In this document: one piece after another, positions 44,303-53,829 of the stretch
Layout: each line of letters opens with the position of its first letter
How positions within the stretch are numbered: position 1 is the stretch's first letter
Assembly: GCA_029210625.1 (NCBI GenBank)
Contig: JARGFU010000003.1
Span: forward strand, 62,001-126,000
Length of the DNA: 64,000 bases
From: Deltaproteobacteria bacterium
GTDB lineage: Bacteria; Myxococcota; Myxococcia; SLRQ01
Reading direction: 5' to 3'
Notes under the pieces: generated by a model
The model's input: only the letters and a program-made list of their open reading frames with translations
What the model was told of the DNA's origin: nothing
Database searches by the model: none
Program-made: the position numbers and the translations under genes

Positions 44303-45037
44303 ATGCGGCGAGCCGGCCGGAAGGCCCCCATCCAGTTGATCCTGATCTGCCTCGCCCTCGGAATCGGGGGGGTGGCCCGGGCCGAGTCCGAGGGTGTGGA
44401 CCCGGCCGCGATGACCGCCAAGGAGTACAAGCTCTACAAGGACTACCTGAACGCCCTCGAGGACCCCCGGGTCCAGAAGATGAAGGCGGCCCAGCGTCTC
44501 CCGCGGATCGCCCGCAACTTCGGGGTGACGACGCCGGAGCTGAAGAAGGCCGTCACCAAAGGTGAGAAGAGCGCTGAGGGCCTCGTGGCCGCCAACCAGG
44601 CCGACGCCGAGAAGGCGCTCAAGGCCAGCGAGGTCGGCGGCCAGATCACCTCCATCGAGCTGGTCGAGGTGGACGGCACGATCGTCGGCTACGTCTCCTG
44701 GAACGCCGCCCAGAAGGAGCGCCTGACCCACGACGCGGTCTACCTCGCCCAGGCGATCAGCGAGTCCGCCCCCCTGACCAACGTCTGGGCGATGTGGGCC
44801 TGCATGGGCAAGAAGAAGGTCTGGACCGGGATGATCCGGCCCTCGGCCGCCAACCGGATCGACGCCGCCCGCATCGAGGACTTCGCCCAGACCCGCTACC
44901 TGCGCCTCTTCGAGGAGGTGCACAACTTCTTCGAGGGCACGCCGCCCGAGAAGCCCAAGCGGGACCCCGAGACCGGCAAGGAGATCAAGGATCCCAAGAC
45001 CGGCAAGCCCGTGATGGAGCCTGATCCGAGCTGCTGA
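44303..45037 (+). CDS. Secreted protein of unknown function
   Basis: 244 residues. Signal peptide (IQLILICLALGIGGVARA), cleaved after ARA. The mature part begins with a Lys/Tyr-rich helix (MTAKEYKLYKDYLNALEDPRV), then RLPRIARNFGVTTPELKKAV and a strand region with IVGYVSWNAAQKERLTHDA. The end is a Pro/Lys-rich tail with KDPKTGKPV. Not recognised. Strong ribosome site and promoter upstream and a terminator downstream show a separately expressed single gene. Confidence 0.75.
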   Translation: MRRAGRKAPIQLILICLALGIGGVARAESEGVDPAAMTAKEYKLYKDYLNALEDPRVQKMKAAQRLPRIARNFGVTTPELKKAVTKGEKSAEGLVAANQADAEKALKASEVGGQITSIELVEVDGTIVGYVSWNAAQKERLTHDAVYLAQAISESAPLTNVWAMWACMGKKKVWTGMIRPSAANRIDAARIEDFAQTRYLRLFEEVHNFFEGTPPEKPKRDPETGKEIKDPKTGKPVMEPDPSC

Positions 45038-45074
45038 TCACGCCTCCGCGTTCACGCGGCGAAGCCCACGAAAG

Positions 45075-45114
45075 AGCCCGGATCTCGCCCAAATCGGGGG
45101 TCCGGGCTTTTTTT
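45075..45114 (+). terminator. Rho-independent terminator
   Basis: AGCCCGGA pairs with TCCGGGCT around an inner CGCCC/GGGGG region, followed by TTTTTTT. It ends the transcript of the secreted protein gene before the kinase gene. Confidence 0.85.
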
Positions 45115-45182
45115 CGTGATCGGATGCAGGTTAGGATCCAACGGATCTCTACTGCCAAGAGGGATCCAGGCACCGCACGCTC

Positions 45183-47933
<2,751 letters not shown>

Positions 47934-47950
47934 GCGGAAGAGCCGGAACC

Positions 47951-47993
47951 AAAGAGAAACGCCCGCCCCCCGAAGGGGAGCGGGCGTCTCTTT
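47951..47993. terminator. Bidirectional rho-independent terminator
   Basis: AAAGAGAAACGCCCGC and GCGGGCGTCTCTTT pair around a C4/G4 stem with a CGAA loop. An A run on one side and a T run on the other allow stopping in both directions, for the kinase and the converging DsbA-like gene. Confidence 0.88.
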
Positions 47994-48015
47994 GTTCGGT
48001 CTTCAGACCTCGCCG

Positions 48016-49986
48016 CTACTTCGCGAGCTCCTCGTCGATGAGGGCCTTGAAGGCGGGGAAGGGCTGGGCGCCGACCAGCTTGCGACCGTTGATGAAGAAG
48101 GTCGGGGTGCCGGAGGCGCCGTACTTGCGGGCCTCGGCCTGGTCGGCGGCGACGGCGGCCTTGTAGGTGCCCTGGTCGAGGGCGGCCTTGAACTTCGCCA
48201 TGTCGAGGCCGAGCTCCCCGGCGTACTGCTCGAGCTGGGGCCGCTGGATGGCCTTCTGGTTGGCGAAGAGCTTGTCGTGGAACTCCCAGAACTTGCCCTG
48301 GGCGTTGGCGGCGAGCGAGGCCTCGGCGGCCAGCGGGGCGTCCTGGTGGAAGGGCAGCGGCTGGTGCTTGAAGACGACCCGGACCTTGCCCTTGTACTCG
48401 TCCATGATCTGGCTGATCGTCGGGTTCACCCGGCTGCAGAAGGGGCACTGGAAGTCGGAGAACTCGATGATGGTGACCTTGGCGTTCTCCGGACCCTTGG
48501 CAGGCGAGTTGCCGGCCTTGATGTCGACCGGCGCGGCGGGGGCCGCCGGGGCGGCCGGGGAGGGCGCCGGGGCGTTCTTGAAGAGCTTGGCGTTGTCGGC
48601 CAGCAGCTTCTCGTAGAGGCCCGAGCGGGGGGTGCCGGCCTGCAGGGCGGCGTCGGCCTTCTTCAGCTCCTCGTCGATGATCCGCTTGAAGGCGTCGACG
48701 GGCTGGGCGCCGGAGAGGAGGCGGCCGTTGATGAAGAAGGTGGGGGTCCCGTTGGCGCCGACGCCCCGGCCCTCGTTGGAGTGAGCGTCGATCTTCTTCT
48801 TGAAGGCGCCCTGGTCGAGGGAGGCCTTGAACTTCGCCATGTCGAGGCCGAGCTCACCGGCGTACTGCTCGAGCTGGGGCCGATCGAGGGCCTTCTGGTT
48901 GGCGAAGAGCTTGTCGTGGTACTCCCAGAACTTGCCCTGGGCGCCGGCGGCCTCGACCGCCTGAGCAGCGAGGTGGGCGTTCTTGTGGAAGGGCAGGGGC
49001 TGGTGCTTGAAGGCGATGCGGATGTCCTTGCCGTAGCTGTCGGTCAGCTCCTTGATGGTGGGGACCACCCGGGAGCAGAAGGGGCACTCGAAGTCCGACC
49101 ACTCGACGATGGTCACCTTCGCGTCCGCCGGGCCCTTCACGTGGGCGTCGCCCACCTTCACGTCGCCGAACTGCGGGCGCGCCGGTCGCTGGTTCGGCGC
49201 CTGCTGGGGCGGCGGGGCGGCCTTGGTCAGGCCCCGCGCGATGGTGCGCTCGTAGACCTGCGCCTTGGCGACGCCGGTGGCGACGAGCTTCTCGGCGGCG
49301 GCCAGCTCGCGGTCGATGACCTCCTTGAAGCGCGGGAAGGGCTGGGCGCCCCGGAGGAACTTACCGTTGATGAAGAAGCCGGGGGTGCCGCTGGCGCCCA
49401 GGCGCCGGGCCTCGGCCTGCTGGGCCGTGATCTTCTGCTGGAAGGCGTTCCCGTCCATGGCCGCCTTGAACTTGCCCATGTCGAGGCCGATCTCCTCGGC
49501 GTAGCCGTCGAGGTCGGGGCGGGTGAGGGCCTTCTGGTTGGCGAAGAGCTTGTCGTGCATCTCCCAGAACTTGCCCTGGGCGCCGGCCGCCTCGACGGCG
49601 TTGGCCGCCGGGCCCGCGTTCTTGTGGAAGGGCAGCGGGTTGTGCTTGAAGGCGATCCGCACCTTGTCGCCGTAGGTGTCCTGGATCTGCTTGATGGTGG
49701 GGTTCACCCGGGAACAGAAGGGGCACTCGAAGTCGGAGAACTCGATGATCGTCACGAGGGCGTCGGCGGGGCCCTTGAAGTGGGCGTCGCCCACCTCGAT
49801 CCGGTAGGTGGGATCGTCGGAGGGGGCGGCGGGGGCGCCGCGGACGGCCTCGGCGGCCGAGGGCGCGGGGGCGGCGGCGACGGTGGGGGTACCGGATGGG
49901 GCGGTCCCCTCGGCGGTCATGCGGCCGACGAGAAGGCCGATGACCATCCCGATGACCAGGGCGATGACGACACTCGCGTTCTTCAT
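48016..49986 (-). CDS. Membrane-anchored protein with three tandem DsbA-like thioredoxin domains
   Basis: 656 residues. An N-terminal helix (SVVIALVIGMVIGLLVGRM) serves as anchor. Three DsbA-type domains follow at about 58-245, 275-450 and 480-656. Each has the active site CPFC in FSDFECPFCSR, WSDFECPFCSR and FSDFQCPFCSR. Each also has PLPFHKNA or similar, GKFWE-HDKLFANQKA, and the cis-Pro motif SGTP/NGTP-FFING. Domains are joined by Ala/Pro-rich linkers. Single-domain DsbA/thiol oxidoreductases form or reshuffle disulfides; three in one chain is rare. It may serve the many Cys-rich lipoproteins coded nearby. Ribosome site AGAGGA before the ATG. Confidence 0.92.
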   Translation of the reverse strand: MKNASVVIALVIGMVIGLLVGRMTAEGTAPSGTPTVAAAPAPSAAEAVRGAPAAPSDDPTYRIEVGDAHFKGPADALVTIIEFSDFECPFCSRVNPTIKQIQDTYGDKVRIAFKHNPLPFHKNAGPAANAVEAAGAQGKFWEMHDKLFANQKALTRPDLDGYAEEIGLDMGKFKAAMDGNAFQQKITAQQAEARRLGASGTPGFFINGKFLRGAQPFPRFKEVIDRELAAAEKLVATGVAKAQVYERTIARGLTKAAPPPQQAPNQRPARPQFGDVKVGDAHVKGPADAKVTIVEWSDFECPFCSRVVPTIKELTDSYGKDIRIAFKHQPLPFHKNAHLAAQAVEAAGAQGKFWEYHDKLFANQKALDRPQLEQYAGELGLDMAKFKASLDQGAFKKKIDAHSNEGRGVGANGTPTFFINGRLLSGAQPVDAFKRIIDEELKKADAALQAGTPRSGLYEKLLADNAKLFKNAPAPSPAAPAAPAAPVDIKAGNSPAKGPENAKVTIIEFSDFQCPFCSRVNPTISQIMDEYKGKVRVVFKHQPLPFHQDAPLAAEASLAANAQGKFWEFHDKLFANQKAIQRPQLEQYAGELGLDMAKFKAALDQGTYKAAVAADQAEARKYGASGTPTFFINGRKLVGAQPFPAFKALIDEELAK

Positions 49987-50024
49987 GCTTGGGATCCTCT
50001 CGGAATCAAAACTCTTGGAAAATC

Positions 50025-50039
50025 AACAGGTTGCACCTG
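50025..50039. promoter_or_regulatory. Inverted repeat upstream of the triple-DsbA gene
   Basis: ACAGGT-TGC-ACCTGT has perfect 6-bp arms with a 3-base centre, 39 bases before the start codon on the minus strand. It could be an operator. Confidence 0.3.
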
Positions 50040-50206
50040 TGCGAAGGTTGGCCGGGCACTGTAGCAGATGGCGCGGGGAGACGGCAAGCCAGGGCCGCCG
50101 CCGGCACTCCCGGCAGCGGTGAACCCCGGAGCCCCGGAGGCCATTCCCGGCTCTGGCCGCGCCTCCCGGACCCCCGCTCCGGTGGCGACCCGGAGGCACC
50201 CGCTCC

Positions 50207-50212
50207 TATAAT
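50207..50212 (+). promoter_or_regulatory. Consensus -10 box of the sulfur-transfer operon
   Basis: A perfect TATAAT lies 13 bases before ATG 50226, leaving a very short leader with no ribosome site. No TTGAC-like -35 was seen. Confidence 0.5.
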
Positions 50213-50225
50213 CCCTCCGCTGCCC

Positions 50226-50477
50226 ATGTGTATCTCCCGTCAACACCTGACCTACCTGGTCGACCGCAACGAGGAGGACTACGAGCGGGGGAACATCGGC
50301 TACGAGACCCACGTCCGCTTCGTGGACCAGTCCACCCGCTGCGAGACCTGCACCCTCCTCGACAACGGTCGGCAGGGCGACATGATGGAGGAGTGCCGGC
50401 TGCGGATCCTGCGCTTCTTCATCGCCGGGCGCCGTGACGACGAGCGCCGCCTCTCCGATCAGGAAGTGGCTGGTTGA
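50226..50477 (+). CDS. Small protein with CxxC motif at the head of the TusA operon
   Basis: 83 residues, not recognised, no signal. It holds a Cys near the start (MCISRQH), a CETC pair (about residue 39) and another Cys in MMEECRLRILRFF, enough for a metal or sulfur site. Charged C-terminus. The stop overlaps the TTG start of the TusA-like gene by 4 bases (TTGA), so it is translated with it and probably belongs to the same sulfur-handling process. Confidence 0.6.
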   Translation: MCISRQHLTYLVDRNEEDYERGNIGYETHVRFVDQSTRCETCTLLDNGRQGDMMEECRLRILRFFIAGRRDDERRLSDQEVAG

Positions 50478-50722
50478 GCGAGGCCAGTGAGGGCTCTTTC
50501 GTCCGGGAGGTCGACGTCCAGGGGACCTTCTGCCCCCGGCCGGTGATCGAGACCGCCCGGGCGATCAAGGAGATCGCCCGGGGGGAGATCCTCCGGGTGG
50601 TGGGTACGGATCGGGGGATGCACAGCGACTTCCCGGCCTGGTGCAAGGCCACCGGCCACGAGCTCGTGGACATGCACGAGGAGGGGGATAGGATCTTCGT
50701 CTCGATCCGTCGGCGCCGATAG
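50474..50722 (+). CDS. TusA-family sulfur carrier protein
   Basis: 82 residues with a TTG start inside the previous stop. Motif QGTFCPRPVIETARAIKEI (CPxP, active Cys about residue 20), then GEILRVVGTDRGMHSDFPAWCKATGHELV, the standard TusA/SirA/YedF fold. These proteins carry persulfide sulfur for tRNA thiolation, molybdenum cofactor or selenium metabolism. Followed by a PP-loop enzyme, so delivery of sulfur to tRNA is the best guess. Confidence 0.9.
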   Translation: MSEASEGSFVREVDVQGTFCPRPVIETARAIKEIARGEILRVVGTDRGMHSDFPAWCKATGHELVDMHEEGDRIFVSIRRRR

Positions 50723-50758
50723 GGGCGCCGGCTCCACCCGCCGCTGGAAGCCACACCG

Positions 50759-51895
50759 ATGTCCGACCCCTCCGATCGCGGAAAGCCGAAGCTGCCGCCT
50801 GCCCATCCGCTGCCCGAGGCCCCCGAGCCCGAGGCGGGGGCCCCGCCGCGCCGCAAGGCCATCGCCATGATCTCGGGGGGCCTCGACTCCTCGATCGCCC
50901 TGCAGCACGTGAAGCGGATGGGCTACGAGGTGAAGGCGCTGAACTTCTATACCGGCTTCTGCATCACCGAGACCCACCGCCGGATGGGGGGGCGCCCGAA
51001 GGACGGGGTCTATCCGCGCAACGAGCCGCTGCGGGCGGCCGCCGAGTCCGAGACCGAGGTCGAGTTCATCGACATCTCCGAGGAGTACGTCGACGTCGTC
51101 ACGAACCCCCGCTTCGGCTACGGCAAGAACCTCAACCCCTGCATCGACTGCCGCATCTTCATGCTCTCCAAGGCGCGGGAGATCATGGAGGCCGAGGGCG
51201 CGGACTTCGTCTTCACCGGCGAGGTCGTCGGCCAGCGCCCGAAGAGCCAGCGCAAGGAGGCCCTCGCCCTGGTGGAGAAGCACTCGGGCCTCAAGGGGCG
51301 CCTCCTGCGGCCCCTCTCGGGTCGCCACCTGCCTCCGGTCATCGCCGAGGAGGAGGGGCACATCCGGCGGGAGGACCTGGCGGAGATGCGGGGCCGGGGC
51401 CGCAAGCGGCAGATCGAGTACGCCGCGGCCTACGGCATCGACGACTACCCCCAGCCGGCCGGCGGCTGCTGCTTCCTCACCGACGAGACCTACGCCCAGC
51501 GCTTCGCCGACCTCCTCGAGCACCGCCCGGAGCGCACCTACACCACCGAGGACATCGTCCTGCTCTCCGCCGGGCGCTACTTCCGGCTGCCCGACGGCGG
51601 GAGGCTGATCGTCGCCCGCAACGATCCCGAGAACAAGGTCCTGGAGCTCCACGGCAAGAGCCAGTGGTTCGGGGACGCCGCCGAGATCCCGGGAGCGGCG
51701 GGGGTCTACGAGCACCCCGAGGGCAAGCCGCCGGGGGAGGAGGCCTCGCGGATCATCGCCCACTACGGCAAGGGGCGGGAGCTCCCGGAGGTGATCGTCC
51801 GCTGGCGGCCGCCGGGCTCTAGGGTCGGCGACGAGGACTTCCGCCACACGGTCGCGCCGATGAGCCGCGCCGAGATGGACCCCTACCTGATCTAG
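50759..51895 (+). CDS. PP-loop ATPase, tRNA-thiolation-like
   Basis: 378 residues. Nucleotide site ISGGLDSSIAL (PP-loop SGGxDS, about residue 40). Possible sulfur or metal Cys residues in NPCIDCRIFM (CxxC, about 125) and GGCCFLTDE. TGEVVGQRPKSQ follows as in MnmA/ThiI-like relatives. The C-terminal part contains LSAGRYFRLPDGGRLIVARND, common to a family often annotated as thiouridylase in delta- and epsilon-type bacteria. It adenylates a tRNA base and replaces oxygen with sulfur. Forms an operon with the TusA-like and CxxC proteins. The end overlaps the converging GT2 gene by 77 bases. Confidence 0.75.
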   Translation: MSDPSDRGKPKLPPAHPLPEAPEPEAGAPPRRKAIAMISGGLDSSIALQHVKRMGYEVKALNFYTGFCITETHRRMGGRPKDGVYPRNEPLRAAAESETEVEFIDISEEYVDVVTNPRFGYGKNLNPCIDCRIFMLSKAREIMEAEGADFVFTGEVVGQRPKSQRKEALALVEKHSGLKGRLLRPLSGRHLPPVIAEEEGHIRREDLAEMRGRGRKRQIEYAAAYGIDDYPQPAGGCCFLTDETYAQRFADLLEHRPERTYTTEDIVLLSAGRYFRLPDGGRLIVARNDPENKVLELHGKSQWFGDAAEIPGAAGVYEHPEGKPPGEEASRIIAHYGKGRELPEVIVRWRPPGSRVGDEDFRHTVAPMSRAEMDPYLI

Positions 51896-52613
51896 GGGCG
51901 GGGCGCCCGCGCACGTCCCGGTAGAGGCGGGCGAGGCGCTCGGGCGAGACCCCGGCCCGGTAGAGGAGGGGGAAGAGGTTCACCATCAGAGTGTAGCGGA
52001 TCGGGCCCTCCTGGAAGCGGCGCCCGGAGACCTCGACCCGCGCCCTCGCCCGCCCGATACCGCCGCGGCGCCGCAGGCGCAGGGAGAGCTCGAGGTCCTC
52101 CATCAGGGGCTGATGGGGGAAGCCGCCCACCGCCTCGTAGACCTCCCGCCGCAGGAAGAGGCCCTGGTCCCCGTAGGGAAGGGTGGTGTAGCGGGAGCGC
52201 AGGTCGGCCAGGTGGAGCAGGCGCTCCATCAGGCGCGAGGCCTCGCCCTCGGCCCGGTGCCAGGTGCGGAAGGCCCCCGCCACCACCCCCGGCCGGGAGA
52301 GGACCCGCAGCAGCTCCTCCCGGGCTCCGGGAGGCAGGCGGGCGTCGGCGTGGAGGAAGAGCAGCACCTCTCCCCGCGCGGCGCGGGCGCCGGCGTCCAG
52401 CTGCAGGCCCCGGCCCGGGCCGGCCTGGAGCCGCTGGTCGACCGCGAGCCCCTCCAGGAGCTCCCAGCTTCCATCGGAGGAGTGGCCGTCCACGACGACC
52501 AGCTCGGCCCCGGGCAGCCGCTCCCGCAGGTGGCCCACCAGCCGCGGCAGGTGCGCCGCCTCGTCGAGGATCGGGACGATCACCGAGAGGGTGGGTGCGT
52601 CGGGGGCCGGCAT
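51819..52613 (-). CDS. Family 2 glycosyltransferase (TIGR04283-like)
   Basis: 264 residues from MPAPDAPTLSVIVPILDEAAHLP. GT-A features: VVDGHSSDGSW, GRGLQLDAGARAARGEVLLFLHADARLPPG (the DxD-like HADA), GAFRTWHR, YGDQGLFLRREVYEAVGGFP and MEDLELSLRLRRRG. This matches the group often found in glycan or carotenoid glycosylation clusters. The C-terminal 35 residues are Arg/Ser/Gly-rich and lie over the 3' end of the PP-loop gene, so they may be an extension of little function. Confidence 0.85.
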   Translation of the reverse strand: MPAPDAPTLSVIVPILDEAAHLPRLVGHLRERLPGAELVVVDGHSSDGSWELLEGLAVDQRLQAGPGRGLQLDAGARAARGEVLLFLHADARLPPGAREELLRVLSRPGVVAGAFRTWHRAEGEASRLMERLLHLADLRSRYTTLPYGDQGLFLRREVYEAVGGFPHQPLMEDLELSLRLRRRGGIGRARARVEVSGRRFQEGPIRYTLMVNLFPLLYRAGVSPERLARLYRDVRGRPAPRSGRGPSRRGSSARPCGGSPRRRP

Positions 52614-52620
52614 CGCGGCC

Positions 52621-52626
52621 ACGTTA
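52621..52626 (-). promoter_or_regulatory. -10 box of a putative leaderless promoter (minus strand)
   Basis: TAACGT on the minus strand, 7 bases before the ATG at 52613. Confidence 0.45.
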
Positions 52627-52646
52627 GCGATTGTCGCGCCGGGGCG

Positions 52647-52652
52647 TAACCT
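52647..52652 (+). promoter_or_regulatory. -10 box of a putative leaderless promoter
   Basis: TAACCT, 7 bases before an in-frame GTG at 52660. This supports the GTG over the ATG at 52675. Forms a divergent pair with the -10 box at 52621-52626. Confidence 0.45.
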
Positions 52653-52659
52653 GAAGGGG

Positions 52660-53148
52660 GTGGAGGAGGTGCCCATGCCCGAGGTCCTGCCCGTTCGCCC
52701 CTACGAGAACCGCATCCGCGAGCGCGTCTTCAAGGTGCTCCAGGAGGCCGGGCTCACCGTCGCCGTGAAGAAGGCCATCCCGCCCGGCCTCTCCGACGCC
52801 GAGGTCGTGGAGCGGCTCCGGTACCAGCACCCGGCGGTGCTGCTGATCCCCTACCACGCCCAGACCGACGCCGAGGGGAACTCCAGCAACGGGCTGGAGC
52901 TGGCGCAGCGGATCGAGGAGCAGCTCCCCCGGCTGGAGCGGGTGCCCATCCTGATGCCCGTCTCGGCGACGGCGATCCAGGGCGTGAGGGGGATGCTGGG
53001 CTTCCGGACCCGGCGGGGACCGGTGAGCGTCGCGCTGCAGCGCCGGGTGTTGCTCATCGACGAGGCCGAGCTGGGCGATCCGACCCTGCCGGAGCGGATC
53101 CGCCGGCACGCGGCGATGCGCGAGGAGCCGGCGCGCGAGAGCGCCTAG
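52660..53148 (+). CDS. Small protein with receiver-like pattern, unknown
   Basis: 162 residues from GTG 52660 ([10 protein letters not shown]), or 157 from ATG 52675, which has a ggaggagg ribosome site in front. The sequence alternates helices and strands: [42 protein letters not shown]. This order resembles a response-regulator receiver fold, with an acidic residue near the second strand end, but the usual phospho-Asp context is not clear. Divergent from the glycosyltransferase; converges with msrA. Function unknown. Confidence 0.55.
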   Translation: MEEVPMPEVLPVRPYENRIRERVFKVLQEAGLTVAVKKAIPPGLSDAEVVERLRYQHPAVLLIPYHAQTDAEGNSSNGLELAQRIEEQLPRLERVPILMPVSATAIQGVRGMLGFRTRRGPVSVALQRRVLLIDEAELGDPTLPERIRRHAAMREEPARESA

Positions 53149-53152
53149 CCCC

Positions 53153-53791
53153 TCAGGTGCCCAGGCCCACCGGGCAGCTCACCCCCGTGCCGCCCAGACC
53201 GCAGTAGCCCTGGGGGTTCTTGGCCAGGTACTGCTGGTGGTAGCCCTCGGCGAAGTAGAAGGGGCCCGCCTCGGCGATCTCGGTGGTGATCTCCCCGTGC
53301 CCCGCGGCGCGGAGCGCCTCCTGGTACGCCTCCCGGCTGGCCTGGGCCGCCCTTCGCTGCCGCTCGTCCACGCAGTAGATGGCCGAGCGGTACTGGGTGC
53401 CGCGGTCGTTGCCCTGGCGCATCCCCTGAGTGGGGTCGTGCCCCTCCCAGAAGAGGGTGAGCATCGCCTCGAGGGAGGTGCGGGCGGGATCGAAGGCGAG
53501 GCGCACGACCTCGGTGTGGCCGGTGCCGCCGGAGCAGACCTCCTCGTAGGTGGGGTTCGGCGTCTGGCCGCCGGCGTAGCCGACCATGGTCACGACCACC
53601 CCGGGCGCCTGCCAGAAGCGCCGCTCGGCGCCCCAGAAGCAGCCCATGCCCACCGTGAGGGTCTCGAGGCCCTCGTAGGGAGGTTGCAGGCGGTGCCCGC
53701 TCACGAAGTGTGCCTCGGGGACGGGCAGGGGGGTCTCTCGGCCGGGGAGGGCCTCGCCGGGTCCGGGCAGCTGGGTCTTGGCGAAGAGCAT
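53153..53791 (-). CDS. msrA: Peptide methionine-S-sulfoxide reductase
   Basis: 212 residues from [11 protein letters not shown]; upstream in-frame Met codons run into the preceding gene. The active site is [12 protein letters not shown] (Cys about residue 49), with [28 protein letters not shown], the MsrA signature, [10 protein letters not shown], and [29 protein letters not shown] at the end with the recycling Cys residues. It repairs oxidised methionine. No signal peptide. It follows the PEP/pyruvate-binding gene but has its own -10-like box. Confidence 0.96.
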   Translation of the reverse strand: MLFAKTQLPGPGEALPGRETPLPVPEAHFVSGHRLQPPYEGLETLTVGMGCFWGAERRFWQAPGVVVTMVGYAGGQTPNPTYEEVCSGGTGHTEVVRLAFDPARTSLEAMLTLFWEGHDPTQGMRQGNDRGTQYRSAIYCVDERQRRAAQASREAYQEALRAAGHGEITTEIAEAGPFYFAEGYHQQYLAKNPQGYCGLGGTGVSCPVGLGT

Positions 53792-53797
53792 GCCAGC

Positions 53798-53803
53798 AGG
53801 GTA
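53798..53803 (-). promoter_or_regulatory. -10 box of a putative leaderless promoter for msrA
   Basis: TACCCT on the minus strand, 6 bases before the ATG at 53791; no ribosome site in the gap GCTGGC. Confidence 0.45.
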
Positions 53804-53829
53804 GTCCCCGCGCGGCGCGGGGCGAGACA

